This document shows positions 51,196-60,452 of a stretch of 64,000 nucleotides of DNA, piece after piece. Made by a program: the position numbers and the translations under genes. The DNA is taken from NCBI GenBank assembly GCA_001914405.1, contig MSDW01000001.1:496001-560000 (forward strand), in the 5' to 3' direction. The stretch's first letter is position 1, and the number at the start of each line of letters is the position of its first letter. Origin of the DNA: Candidatus Methanohalarchaeum thermophilum (GTDB lineage Archaea > Halobacteriota > Methanonatronarchaeia > Methanonatronarchaeales > Methanonatronarchaeaceae). The notes beneath the pieces are model-generated. The model did not search any database, was not told the DNA's origin, and was given only the letters and a program-made list of their open reading frames with translations.

Positions 51196-52122
51196 TTAAT
51201 TTAATATTTTACCTAGTTTTATAACTTGTTTATCTCTAGTTATTTTTTGTAATTCATTGGCTGCGATTTTTTTATCTGTTATTGCTATGATAGAGGTGGA
51301 GGGGCCTGCAGGTTTATCTAAATCTATATTAACTCCTTTATTAATTTCGTAATTGGTTTTCTTTTTTTCGAGATAGTTTTCTAAATTCTTTCTTATCCCT
51401 GAGTTACCTACTGGAATTAATTTTTTAACATTATCCATTTTATTTATCTTTTCTACATTTTTTAGGCCAAAATAAGAATTTTTCTTTATAATCTCCTCTC
51501 CACTTCTAGGTTTTCCTAAACAAAGTAACTTATCTCCTTTTTCTAGTTCCACTTTAGTTGTTTGAGAACTATCCTTTAATCCGATAGTAAAAACGCTTAC
51601 TCCAGTCTGATTAGTTTCTACTCTTTCTTCAGAATGCCCAAGAATATAGTTTTCTACTCCAATAATCTTACCAATTTTCTTAATGCCCTCAAAAACCTCT
51701 TTTCCAGTTGGATCTTTTTCATTGGAGAGATTTAATATAGCAACATTTGGTTTTACATCGTTTACCAAAAGCTTAATTAAAGCTGTTCTCATTATATAGC
51801 TTCCTAGAACATCTCCTCTGACGTCTATTCTATCATGTTTTTTTGGACCTATCCCACCAGAGGAGGAACTCGAGATTGCTATACTTAACCCCAATTTATC
51901 TATATTTAAATAATAAACATCCCTTGACCTAACATTTGAAATAGTAGGTTTTTGTATCTCTAATTCGTGAATATTGGTTAATTTATCAACTTCTCCCAAC
52001 AAATTTAGATAAATCGTTATCGATTGCCTAAATATCTCGGATTTATTTAAACCAAATTTATCGGTCAATTCACTAATCTTACTATCCATCTCTTCAGGCA
52101 ATCTAAAATTAGTTTGCTTCAT
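51196..52122 (-). CDS. RHH DNA-binding domain fused to a PurM/AIRS-like domain
   Basis: A 308-residue protein. Residues 1-45 (NFRLPEEMDSKISELTDKF, LNKSEIFRQSITIYL) form a ribbon-helix-helix domain of the CopG/NikR type. From about 70 onward the sequence (GLSIAISSSSSGGIGPKKHDRIDVRGDVLGSYIMRTALIKLLVNDVKP, GIKKIGKIIG) follows the PurM/ThiL/SelD nucleotide-binding pattern, with a C-terminal AIRS-C-like part. Coupling a DNA-binding domain to an ATP- or aminoimidazole-binding fold suggests a metabolite-sensing repressor. The regulon and ligand are unknown. It starts with ATG at 52122 and is a single gene. Confidence 0.65.
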   Translation of the reverse strand: MKQTNFRLPEEMDSKISELTDKFGLNKSEIFRQSITIYLNLLGEVDKLTNIHELEIQKPTISNVRSRDVYYLNIDKLGLSIAISSSSSGGIGPKKHDRIDVRGDVLGSYIMRTALIKLLVNDVKPNVAILNLSNEKDPTGKEVFEGIKKIGKIIGVENYILGHSEERVETNQTGVSVFTIGLKDSSQTTKVELEKGDKLLCLGKPRSGEEIIKKNSYFGLKNVEKINKMDNVKKLIPVGNSGIRKNLENYLEKKKTNYEINKGVNIDLDKPAGPSTSIIAITDKKIAANELQKITRDKQVIKLGKILN

Positions 52123-52284
52123 CTAAATCAGCGGGTCAAAAACCCTTCCTATTTTCTAGACACATAGATGTTTTTCGAAGAACTCCTACGAGTAGTCATA
52201 TAACCGGCGTGATTTAAAAAATTTAGGAAAAAGTTGGCCCAATTAAAAAAAGAAAACGCCTACTTCAATACCAAACTATCTAAG

Positions 52285-52700
52285 ACCACAATGTGAAGTG
52301 ACCTTTACTTTACCCATGTTCTTTAGGGATGGGAGTGGGGAGACACCTAACCTCTAGGTGGGTTACAATAATACTAGTAGCTAACGACTTCATCGGTAAG
52401 TATTTGATAAAATCTCTCTAAGTCTTAATAGCCAAGTGTTAAGGCATTATGGTGTTTCGGAGAATGAATCCCTTGTTAGCTATGAACAGAGGGTGCTTGT
52501 GGCAGTGTCCGTGAACTTCGGTAGCATAAGACCCAACTCTCCTCTCATGTTGGTGTAAGTTGGCTATATGGAGATAGAACCGATTTAAGATGGCTATAAA
52601 GAGTTAATGACTCTTCAATTTCTGCTAATTCCATCGTTAACATTTCAACCTTGGATTGAGAAGGGTGTGAATGGTGGAAACTTCTATCATCTAGGAAGAG
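52285..52700 (+). mobile_element. Mobile-element remnants (right-end palindrome plus family-F-like block) upstream of cbiP
   Basis: GTGAAGTGACC at 52291 followed by a CCCAT/ATGGG stem is a right end in minus orientation. From about 52425 the order GTGTTAAGGCATTATGG, GAATGAATCCC, TATGAACAGAGGG, TGTGGCAGTG, AGACCCAAC and GTTGG parallels family F (GTGTTAGGATTTAGG, ACTGAATC, TGTGAACGGGAG, TTGGCAGGGC, GTTGACCC). I infer a diverged F element. It sits where a cobalamin riboswitch could be expected, but I find no B12-box. Confidence 0.4.
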
Positions 52701-52863
52701 GAGGATGATAATTTTGGCCTATATAATTTTGTTCTTTAGGTTTTTTGGGGTTAGTTTTTTGTTGGGTCTTTTGGGTTTTTTCGATTTTTTTAACTTTATC
52801 TTTAAAAAATTTAAAAAAATTTAATATGCTTTTATAAGTAATTCTGTGTTTGTGTTGAAAACT

Positions 52864-54303
52864 ATGAGGCCTATACTTGTTCTGGGCACTTCCTCTCACT
52901 CGGGAAAAAGTACTATAGTTACGGCTCTGTGTAAGGTTTTTAGGGATAGAGGATACGATGTTGCTCCGTTTAAGGCCCAAAATATGAGTAATAATTCGTG
53001 GGTAACTAAAAAAGGAGGAGAAATCGGCATCTCGCAAGCAGTGCAGGCATGGGCTGCTGATAAAGAACCCAAGGTCGAAATGAATCCGGTTCTTTTAAAA
53101 CCGAAGGGAGATGGTGTATCTCAAGTTATCCTATTTGGAGAGCCATATGGGGATAAGGAAGCAACTGAGTACTATGAGGAATTTAATAAATTTAGAAAAA
53201 AGTCAAAAGACGCTTACGAGGAATTAGCTAGTGAAAACGATGTCTTAGTATGCGAAGGTGCGGGAGGAGCGGCTGAAATAAACTTAAAAGATCGAGATCT
53301 TTCAAATATAGAAACAGCTAGGTTTACAGATGCAAAAATTATTTTGGTTACGGATATTGAGAGGGGAGGAGCTTTTGCAAGTATCTATGGAACAGTTGAG
53401 TTGATACCTTCCGATGTGAAAGAAAAACTAGAGGGAATAATAATAAATAAATTTCGTGGAACTAAAGAAGTGCTGGAACCAGGTATAAAGGAAATAGAAG
53501 AATTAACTGGAGTACCGGTTTTAGGAGTTATGCCACATACAGATCTTCAACTTCCTTCAGAAGACTCTCTTTCAATAGATGATAAAGAAAAAGACAATTC
53601 CAGTTCAGAGATAACTATAAAGATCATAAGATTACCTCATATATCAAATTTCACTGACTTTGAGCCATTAGAGATGGAAAAAGAAGTTTCCATAGAATAT
53701 ATTGATATGAAGGAAAAATTGGGCTCACCAGATCTATTGATATTACCTGGAACCAAAAACACAGTCGATGACCTAAAGGCTCTCAAACGATCCAGGTTAT
53801 ATGACGATATAATGGAATTTGATGGCCCTATTATGGGCGTGTGCGGTGGTTACCAAATGCTAGGAGAAAAACTGATAGATAGAGGAAATGAATCAACATC
53901 GGATTCTGAAGAAGAAATAGATGGATTTGGGCTTTTACCTGTAGTAACCTATTTTGACAGGACAAATAAAAAAAGAACAGAGCAAGTTAAATTAGAAGTT
54001 ACTGGTGATAAGTCTTTATTATCAGATATAGAAGGAAAAATAGAAGGTTACGAGATACACATGGGTAAAACAGTAACTAAGGAAGACGAAGAAATAGAAA
54101 AAGCCTTTGAACATGATGGAGTTATTCACAAAGATGTGATAGGAACCTATCTTCACGGGTTATTTATGAACGATGAATTTAGGAATAAATTCATAAAGTC
54201 ACTAAAAGGAGAAACAAAAGACATTAAAAAAAGTAAAAACAAATACGAGAAATTAAAAGAAATATTTGAAAAAAACATTGAATTTAGTCAATTATTGAAG
54301 TGA
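52864..54303 (+). CDS. cbiP: Cobyric acid synthase (adenosylcobyrate amidotransferase)
   Basis: Uses glutamine and ATP to amidate side chains b, d, e and g of the corrin ring. The N-terminal dethiobiotin-synthetase-like domain has LVLGTSSHSGKST (P-loop) and FKAQNMSNNSWVT. The second domain is a class I amidotransferase with nucleophile Cys in GPIMGVCGGYQMLG and a triad His in GYEIHMG / YLHGLF. An upstream GTG frame exists, but ATG 52864 begins the conserved fold, and TTATAA at 52834 suits a leaderless transcript. The TGA at 54301-54303 is part of an inserted palindrome. Convergent with cbiA. Confidence 0.93.
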   Translation: MRPILVLGTSSHSGKSTIVTALCKVFRDRGYDVAPFKAQNMSNNSWVTKKGGEIGISQAVQAWAADKEPKVEMNPVLLKPKGDGVSQVILFGEPYGDKEATEYYEEFNKFRKKSKDAYEELASENDVLVCEGAGGAAEINLKDRDLSNIETARFTDAKIILVTDIERGGAFASIYGTVELIPSDVKEKLEGIIINKFRGTKEVLEPGIKEIEELTGVPVLGVMPHTDLQLPSEDSLSIDDKEKDNSSSEITIKIIRLPHISNFTDFEPLEMEKEVSIEYIDMKEKLGSPDLLILPGTKNTVDDLKALKRSRLYDDIMEFDGPIMGVCGGYQMLGEKLIDRGNESTSDSEEEIDGFGLLPVVTYFDRTNKKRTEQVKLEVTGDKSLLSDIEGKIEGYEIHMGKTVTKEDEEIEKAFEHDGVIHKDVIGTYLHGLFMNDEFRNKFIKSLKGETKDIKKSKNKYEKLKEIFEKNIEFSQLLK

Positions 54304-54356
54304 CCTCTACCTAAATCAGGGATTTGGGAAGATGTCTTTTCAACCTAAAAGATAAA
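54296..54356 (-). repeat. Solo element palindrome at the cbiP 3' end
   Basis: On the minus strand: TTTATCTTTTAGGTTGAAAAGAC, palindrome CCCAAATCCCTGATTTAGG, AGGTCACTTC. Left-end and right-end flanks meet at one hairpin, with no interior. The cbiP stop codon TGA is the reverse complement of its terminal TCA. Confidence 0.65.
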
Positions 54357-54380
54357 AAATAAAAACTAAAATTGATTTAA

Positions 54381-54445
54381 GTGAAGTGACTCCCACTTAA
54401 ACCAGAGATCTTGGGGGGAGGTCTTTTCAACCACTATAAGATAAA
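54381..54445 (-). repeat. Second solo element palindrome between cbiP and cbiA
   Basis: On the minus strand: TTTATCTTATAGTGGTTGAAAAGAC, palindrome CCCAAGATCTCTGGTTTAAG, GGGAGTCACTTCAC. It is 24 bp from the first solo end and in the same orientation. As it lies between convergent genes it can act as a bidirectional terminator. Confidence 0.65.
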
Positions 54446-54463
54446 ATAGATTTTGGTATTATG

Positions 54464-55765
54464 TTATCGCTTTTCTCTAGCTTCATAGACGAATTTGTTC
54501 AAATAGCCTTGAGTGCAGCCGTGAAGATGTGTGTAACAACCTAATGCATTATATTCAATAACTCCATCTTCTTTTCCGTTTACTCCTTTCCCTCTTTTCA
54601 TATCAAATACAGTTTTAGCATCTTTCTTAAGATGCGACTTGGAGTAATGAAATTCATGTCCCTTTATGTATTCGCCTTTATCGGAGATAGGTGAATCTTT
54701 TTTAGCTTTTAATCTGGAATAACCTACTGACTGAAGAGAATCAGTCATTTCTATCTCCACTGGCAAAATTCCTGCCATTTTGTAGTTCTCTCCTTTGTAT
54801 TTTATTTTATCGCTGAGATACATGAACCCACCACATTCACCAAAGATAGGTTTTCCTCTAGAAGCTGCATCTACTAGATCATCTTTAATACTACTGTTTT
54901 CACTTAAATTCTTAATATATAACTCGGGATATCCTCCGCCAAAATAATATCCATCTGCTAGAGGAAGCTCATCTTCAATTGGTGAGAAAAAAACGGGATC
55001 CGATATTTTGCTTAAAATCTCTATATTCCTAGTATAATAAAAATTAAACGCTGGATCACATGCTACTCCAATTTTAGGAATGTCCTCATCTATATGATCA
55101 TTTTCTTCTGAATAATTTAGGTTAAAAGATTTTTCTCTGGTTTTATTAGTTATTTCTTCTATCTTTAGGTTCTTGGAAACTTTATTAAGTTTTTCTTCAT
55201 CAAGAGGATTTTCCTTTCCCATGTAGAGACCAAGATGTCTACTAGGTATCTCAAATTCATTTTCATACTGAACCATCCCTAGATAATCTATCTCAGCACG
55301 TTTTAATCCATCCTTTATTCCTTCTAGTTGTTTTTTGCTAGAAACCTTATTTACTATCACACCAGCTACATCGACTTCTCCATATTCTTTAAATCCTAAT
55401 GCAGTGGCTGCAACGCTTTCCATACCATTTGTTGCATCGACAACTAAAATAACTGGTAAATCAAGAATTTCCGCAACTTTAGCAGTACTCTCCTCATAGG
55501 AATCATAAAGACCCATAACACCTTCAATAACCCCAAAATCACCTTCACCTCTGCTATAATTTTCTCTAACTCCCTTTTCATCCATCATAAAAATATCCAA
55601 GTTCCTAGAAGGTTTCTCAGTGATCTCCTTATGATGGCTCGGATCAATGTAATCTGGACCAACCTTATAAGGCTGTACTTCACCTCTCAATGCATTCATT
55701 ACGGCAAGGGTTATCGTTGTTTTCCCAATGCCACTAGAGGTTCCTGCAATAACAATTCCTCGCAT
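54464..55765 (-). CDS. cbiA: Cobyrinate a,c-diamide synthase
   Basis: ATP- and glutamine-dependent amidation of corrin side chains a and c, upstream of cbiP in the anaerobic cobalamin route; in methanogens the family (CfbB) also acts in F430 synthesis. The 433-residue protein has the P-loop GIVIAGTSSGIGKTT, VGPDYIDPSHHKEI, EGVMGLYDSYEE, the amidotransferase Cys in GKPIFGECGGFMYLS and C-terminal His in CYTHLHGC. Start ATG 55765. Convergent with cbiP. Whether it is a cobyrinate or Ni-sirohydrochlorin diamide synthase cannot be decided from sequence. Confidence 0.92.
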   Translation of the reverse strand: MRGIVIAGTSSGIGKTTITLAVMNALRGEVQPYKVGPDYIDPSHHKEITEKPSRNLDIFMMDEKGVRENYSRGEGDFGVIEGVMGLYDSYEESTAKVAEILDLPVILVVDATNGMESVAATALGFKEYGEVDVAGVIVNKVSSKKQLEGIKDGLKRAEIDYLGMVQYENEFEIPSRHLGLYMGKENPLDEEKLNKVSKNLKIEEITNKTREKSFNLNYSEENDHIDEDIPKIGVACDPAFNFYYTRNIEILSKISDPVFFSPIEDELPLADGYYFGGGYPELYIKNLSENSSIKDDLVDAASRGKPIFGECGGFMYLSDKIKYKGENYKMAGILPVEIEMTDSLQSVGYSRLKAKKDSPISDKGEYIKGHEFHYSKSHLKKDAKTVFDMKRGKGVNGKEDGVIEYNALGCYTHLHGCTQGYLNKFVYEAREKR

Positions 55766-56145
55766 TTTACCAACTAAGATATAAACCTCCTATTATATCA
55801 AATTAATTTAACTTTTTTCAGTTAATCTAGAAAATAGATATTGTGTTTCTCAGCTAATACCAGCACAAAGTTAGAAAAAGATGCGTTCAATTTGTAATTA
55901 ATAAGAGAAATTAGCGAAAAATTCATCCTCTATTTGTTAGTTAATAACTAGAAAATATTGCATTATAATTTGCAGAAAGAACATAGGGGGGCCTGTTAGG
56001 TATTAGTGTATAGTTCTGATCTGGCCTGATCTAAATTCTCTTCTAAGAGAGATAATTTAGATATTTGAGTGTATACAAGAAGAAATACTTAAGTAAAAGT
56101 TGAAACCTTACACTAAAACTTTCTCTGGATCTGTTGTAAAGTGAT
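55766..56145. other. Noncoding AT-rich stretch
   Basis: Holds the cbiA promoter region (a TATA-like ATATCAAATTAATTTAAC lies about 30-50 bp from its ATG) and otherwise no gene. A partial family C-like patch GCCTGTTAGGTATTAGTG near 55990 is too weak to call. Confidence 0.4.
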
Positions 56146-56925
56146 TTTTTAACTTATTTGGTGAGAGTTCCTCTTTCTAGATCTCTGATTTGGGTGGGGG
56201 ATGAATTGCTACAACAGTTATTATAAATGAGATAATGTTGCCTATGTAGGTAATGAAGATAGAAGCCATTACTACTAGGGGGGACGGAGCTAGGTGGTTA
56301 GGAGAAAACTACATTAATTTCTCTAGGTTGGTTTGGGAAAGACTGGATGAAGAAGTAGAGAGATGGGGGCTGGAAAGAAAAGACGATTGTTTGGGGGATA
56401 TTGGAATTCACAGAAAGAAAGGAGGGATTATTGATTAAAGGATTAAGTAATGCCAATGGGTATATCTAGGGATAAACAACTGATTTGTATTCAGCAACAA
56501 AATGGGCGATGGACATAATATATATAGAAAGACAAGCTCAGGGAAAAGTATACTTGTCTGTTGTTTTTGAGAAACGATGTGTTCAGGGTAGGGAAGCCGA
56601 AAGCACTAAGGAATTTGATTACTGGGTTAGGATACCTGTTTGTGGTGTTTGGGGTGGTTTTTGGGTTCCGATAAAACTGCATGAGCCGATAAAAGGAGAA
56701 TATGAGGTGGAGGGTGGTAAGGTTGTTTGGAAGTTGTATGGTTTTTGGGTTAATATTTATTGGTTGGTTTTGATGTAGTTCTACAAGCTCCGAAAAATGT
56801 CTTTGCTGTTGGTTTGGGTGACGGGGTTATGGTTGGTGGCCGTGTCCACAGCCAATAATGGGAACCCAAACCTATATGGCAGAGATGTTAGAGGGATTAG
56901 AAGACACTACGCCTACCTGAGAAGG
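56146..56925 (+). mobile_element. tnpB: Truncated tnpB unit (family F-like, copy F4)
   Basis: Left end TTTTTTAACTTATTTGGTGAG with palindrome CTAGATCTCTGATTTGGG and GATGAATTG. The RHH-like small gene is still readable (GARWLGENYINFSRLVWERLDEEVE, 56253-56438). tnpB follows with FEKRCVQGREAESTKEFDYWVRIPV, WVPIKLHEPIKGEYEVEGGKVVW and, after frameshifts, RDVRGIRRHYAYLRR near 56880-56925. It then stops abruptly at the junction with element A7. The RuvC C-terminal half and right end are lost. Confidence 0.7.
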
Positions 56926-57295
56926 AGAGGAGTTTGTTTTATCACCGAACTTGTCCTATGCATTCGGTCAACAAGGGAACCTATTGCTTTGAGGGAAGAA
57001 TTGGATTAGGCAACTACGCCATATACTAACTTAACTTAACTCTTAGGGGGGTTCCTCTTATTTCTCGTTGGTAGCTCCACGCCAGCCAATAGACCTCCCT
57101 ACTCCAAGAACCTTTCAGGCTTACCCAAGGATTTTGTCTTTAGAGACGGGATTGCTTTTTGTTCAAGAGGCAGACAAACCAACCAACTGCCAATTTAGTT
57201 TTAATTAGTTTAAAAACTACTTAACTATTGTAGTTGATTCATCACCTACCTAAATCAAAAGATTTAGGAAGGTGTCTTCTCAGTCAAAAGATAAA
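56926..57295 (-). mobile_element. Family A tnpB-less element (copy A7), right end truncated
   Basis: The minus strand is nearly identical to copy A3 (8925-9361): TTTATCTTTTGACTGAGAAG, palindrome CCTAAATCTTTTGATTTAGG, GATGAATCAAC, GGCAGTTGGTTGG, GAGCTACCAACGAGAAATAAG, ACCGAATGCATAGGAC. It ends within the interior at about 56926, where tnpB sequence begins. The right palindrome is therefore missing and this copy should be immobile. The near-identity with A3, 48 kb away, indicates a recent transposition. Confidence 0.75.
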
Positions 57296-57514
57296 GATCT
57301 CAGATGAGTTAGAGGAAAAATTGGAAAGTTCCTAGAAAATCGTCCTAATTTGGAGTTTGAAAGTGAAACTCAAGTCATTGAAGAGGCAATAAAGATTTTC
57401 TTAGAAAAAGAATTTGAGAGAAGTTTTTCTCTAAGTGGAAAAAATGTGAAGCTAACTAAAGCTAAAACAGACCAAGAAAGATACTATACATGTAAAGGAG
57501 GTAGAGATGGTTAA
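57288..57514 (+). pseudogene. Ribbon-helix-helix-like gene remnant
   Basis: KISDELEEKLESS stops at TAG 57332. In the next frame the protein continues GKFLENRPNLEFESETQVIEE, AIKIFLEKEFER, KLTKAKTDQERYYTCKGG and TAA at 57512. The pattern (strand, SETQVIEEAIKIFL helices) is that of an RHH regulator. Element A7 begins at its N-terminal codons, and one frameshift breaks it. 57515-57644 is noncoding. Confidence 0.45.
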
Positions 57515-57644
57515 ATGATTTTTTAATGTAAGTTAAATGGTGATTTGGTTTGAAGTAAATTTAAAGTTTTTATTGGGTATTTGGGCTACTTAAAGTTTTC
57601 TACTGGATTATTAATGTATTAGGTTGTTTTTTGATATAAATTTT

Positions 57645-59903
57645 TTAGGTGAATTTAAGTTTTCTAATTTTTTTGTAGACTGTTAGATCTGGAGACCATA
57701 GTTCTGCCCAGTCTTTTTTGTCTCTCACTACTCTTCCAATTTGTTGGATTAAGTCTCTTCTGGCTAGGTCTTCGTAATAATCCCAAAAAGCTTTTCCTAG
57801 TCTATTTTTAACTGCTACTAGGTATGGATCACTTAAATCAGGATAAGGGTATTTTTGTATTATTACAGACCTGCATTTGTCTCCTTTGAGGTCTATTCCT
57901 CTTTTCAGTTTAGTAGAAAAGACAATGTCTCTTTTATTCTGGTTGAATTTTTTTATGTTTTCTTCTTGGTTTTTGGATACTCTTTCTCTTAGTTTCTTTG
58001 GTAGATATCTGTAAGAATGAATTTGGACTAATGTGGGTTTTTTACTTTGGTTGATACAACTTTCAAGGGCTCTAAAATATTTTCTTTTTATATTATTTTT
58101 TCTAAATGTCTTACTGGTTAATTTTACTGCTTCTTCACATTTTTTTATCCGTATCTCTCCTCTTAGTTTTGGTTCTCCGACAACCTTTGCCTGATTTTTG
58201 ATTCCATACACGTTTTTTAGAACTCTGTCCTTTTGTGGAGTTGCGCTCATAAAAAGGAGGTTGTCAGAGCTGTTACTAATGAATTTTTTGAGGACTTTTG
58301 ACGGTTTCGGCACAAAGAAATTAATTTCTTCGTTATTAGAATTAAAGGTGTACGAAACATCACTCTTAAATTCGAGAATCTCACTAAGTTCTGATGATTT
58401 TCTTTGGCTCCATTCTTCATCAACTTCGGTTAAAACTTTATTTAAATTTTTTATGAAATTTTTTTCTTTACTTCCCATTTTTCTAACTTTTTTATTTCCA
58501 TCGAATTCATTTAAAATAGATTTAAGTTCTTGGATTTTTCTAGACTCTTTATCTGAATTAGATTCCTTGAAATAATCCTCTAATCTGTCTATGATCCATC
58601 TATCAATCTTTGTTTTAAGATTTAAATTATCTAAAAACATATCTGCTTCATCTAAAACCTCTAAGTCAACAACTGGTTTTCTCTTTGTAAAAAGAGATTC
58701 TATCTCGTACATTCTGGAATTCATTATAATTACATCAGAGTCAAAGTATGCTTTGAATTGCTTATAATAAGGACAAACCTTGTCTCTATAATTAAAAAAA
58801 GCCTTTCCACCGACTGAATCATATTTTATAGAGTCAAATTCTGGATCGCTAATAGAAAAACGGTATATTGGAGCCCAATAAGGACAGATTTTAGCTACTT
58901 GATACCTAGTTAAATCGCTTTTTTCTTTTAATTCATTAACTCTCTCTTTAGATTCCTTTTTATAGTTAAGATAAGTATTGAGTTTACCATCGGTTATACC
59001 TACGGTACATGGAAGATGTCTACAATCAGCAGTTGATTCATTTCCCCGACATCTACTGCACCTACACTCTTCTTCCATCTCTTCGAGATAGGGACAACCA
59101 AAATTAGATCTTCCCTTAATAAAGTCGATATCGAGTTTACCTTCATCCTTTTGTATCTCAAATTTGTTCTCGTAATCCTCAACATACTGATCCTGAAGAG
59201 GTTTAGTTGGAACAGATATAATAGCCTTCCCAAGTTCTTTAGCTGTATTTAGCGCAATAGCTGAATTGTGGTTAATAAATCCTTCTGCTAAGTAGTTACT
59301 AAATGGATCAGCAGTTACATCAAAAACAGTTTCCTTTCCTCTTTCTTTATCTTTTACTCTCGTTAAACCAATTTTGATACCTAAATCATTGAGAAATTTG
59401 CTTTTTAGGTTTTTTGAAACTAATCTGTCGTTATTGTATACCTTTCTACCATCGGAATGCTCTTCAAACTCATATATAGGTAAAAAGTCATTTTCATTTA
59501 TATCTTCTAGTTTCTTCCACTTAAGGCCTTTTTTGTCAAAAATAACTATCTTATGGTCGTTACTTCCTTCTATAGTTTTATTTGAGCTAGTAAATAATTT
59601 CACTGTCTCATTATCTTCAAATCTAAATTTCTTTGATACCCTCGACTCTTTAATCTGGTTTCCAGTCCAAGAGTAAACTTTATCTCCTTTTTCTATCTTA
59701 CTGATCTTGACCTTGCCTGAAGGAGTCTCAATTTTACAGTCCTCTACTAAGCACTTGCCAGTTCCCACCATACCTTTTAAATAAACGATTTCATTATCGT
59801 TGAATGCGTTAAGTATCTCATTAACTAGGACCTCTTGATTCTTGTTATTTGAGTATTGTAATGGCTCCATTAACTCATTGTCCGAATAAAGAGACCATCT
59901 CAT
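57645..59903 (-). CDS. DinG/XPD-type superfamily 2 helicase interrupted by a mini-intein in the P-loop
   Basis: A 752-residue precursor. The extein is an iron-sulfur SF2 helicase: Walker A GMVGTGK-SAIAL split after K50, four-Cys region (CPYLEEMEEECRCSRC, CPYWAP, VCPYYK), Walker B-type DEADMFLDN, MSATPQKDR, and motif VI QQIGRVVRD. The intein spans C51 to N213 (163 aa). Block A is CLVEDCKIETPSGKVKIS, block B GSNDHKIVIF, block F TVFDVTADPFSNYLAEG, and block G HN, with S214 as the +1 nucleophile. No LAGLIDADG endonuclease is inserted. The spliced protein would be 589 aa. It is a single gene facing a 550-bp noncoding gap. Confidence 0.9.
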   Translation of the reverse strand: MRWSLYSDNELMEPLQYSNNKNQEVLVNEILNAFNDNEIVYLKGMVGTGKCLVEDCKIETPSGKVKISKIEKGDKVYSWTGNQIKESRVSKKFRFEDNETVKLFTSSNKTIEGSNDHKIVIFDKKGLKWKKLEDINENDFLPIYEFEEHSDGRKVYNNDRLVSKNLKSKFLNDLGIKIGLTRVKDKERGKETVFDVTADPFSNYLAEGFINHNSAIALNTAKELGKAIISVPTKPLQDQYVEDYENKFEIQKDEGKLDIDFIKGRSNFGCPYLEEMEEECRCSRCRGNESTADCRHLPCTVGITDGKLNTYLNYKKESKERVNELKEKSDLTRYQVAKICPYWAPIYRFSISDPEFDSIKYDSVGGKAFFNYRDKVCPYYKQFKAYFDSDVIIMNSRMYEIESLFTKRKPVVDLEVLDEADMFLDNLNLKTKIDRWIIDRLEDYFKESNSDKESRKIQELKSILNEFDGNKKVRKMGSKEKNFIKNLNKVLTEVDEEWSQRKSSELSEILEFKSDVSYTFNSNNEEINFFVPKPSKVLKKFISNSSDNLLFMSATPQKDRVLKNVYGIKNQAKVVGEPKLRGEIRIKKCEEAVKLTSKTFRKNNIKRKYFRALESCINQSKKPTLVQIHSYRYLPKKLRERVSKNQEENIKKFNQNKRDIVFSTKLKRGIDLKGDKCRSVIIQKYPYPDLSDPYLVAVKNRLGKAFWDYYEDLARRDLIQQIGRVVRDKKDWAELWSPDLTVYKKIRKLKFT

Positions 59904-60452
59904 GGTTTAAATATCCATATTATAAACTCATATTTAGTCCAAAATTGGATTTAGCTGGATTAAAATAAAGCTTTCAAAAGTAAATAACTAATGTCGGAAA
60001 ATTAGTTTGTTAAAAATTGTAGAAATCAAATCAATAAATAAAAAAAGCCTTCCATTAACTATAATAGGTTTGAATTAATAAACCCGTTAGGAAAATTTCC
60101 AATGATGTAAAAATCTATTGGTCTTGAAAATTAAGATCAATGTGGCCCTATATCTGTGTGGCTCTATAATTGTGTAACAGTATACTTCGTTGTTAACTCG
60201 TATATAATGGCTTTAAAAAACTTATCTAAGGAATAAACCAAAAGATATTTATTTAGAACCAAGGATAGGTCTAAGGAGATTAAGAGAAGTTATTGATCTT
60301 TTATATTGGGCGTCTTTATACAACATGGGATTCGACTAGGTGGGCTAAGTTAATTTATTTCGGGGTCAAAAAAAAACTTGGAACTAACTTGGTTATAAGG
60401 TATATCGTAAAAAACTCCTCCGTTAGTTGAAGACTAAGTAATTGGATTTGGG
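59904..60452. other. AT-rich noncoding region
   Basis: No gene called. One stop-to-stop frame near 60237-60338 reads KDIYLEPRIGLRRLREVIDLLYWA but has no start codon and no neighbour support. I see no palindromic element end, tRNA or obvious precursor peptide. Confidence 0.4.

Noticed and set aside
52285-52860. Cobalamin riboswitch upstream of cbiP
   Set aside because: The position is right and the region is structured, but no B12-box (AGYCMGGAGACCKGCC-like) is present, and the blocks match mobile family F instead.
60237-60338. Possible short precursor peptide upstream of the radical SAM genes
   Set aside because: The open stretch lacks any start codon, and a regulator gene lies between it and the enzymes.
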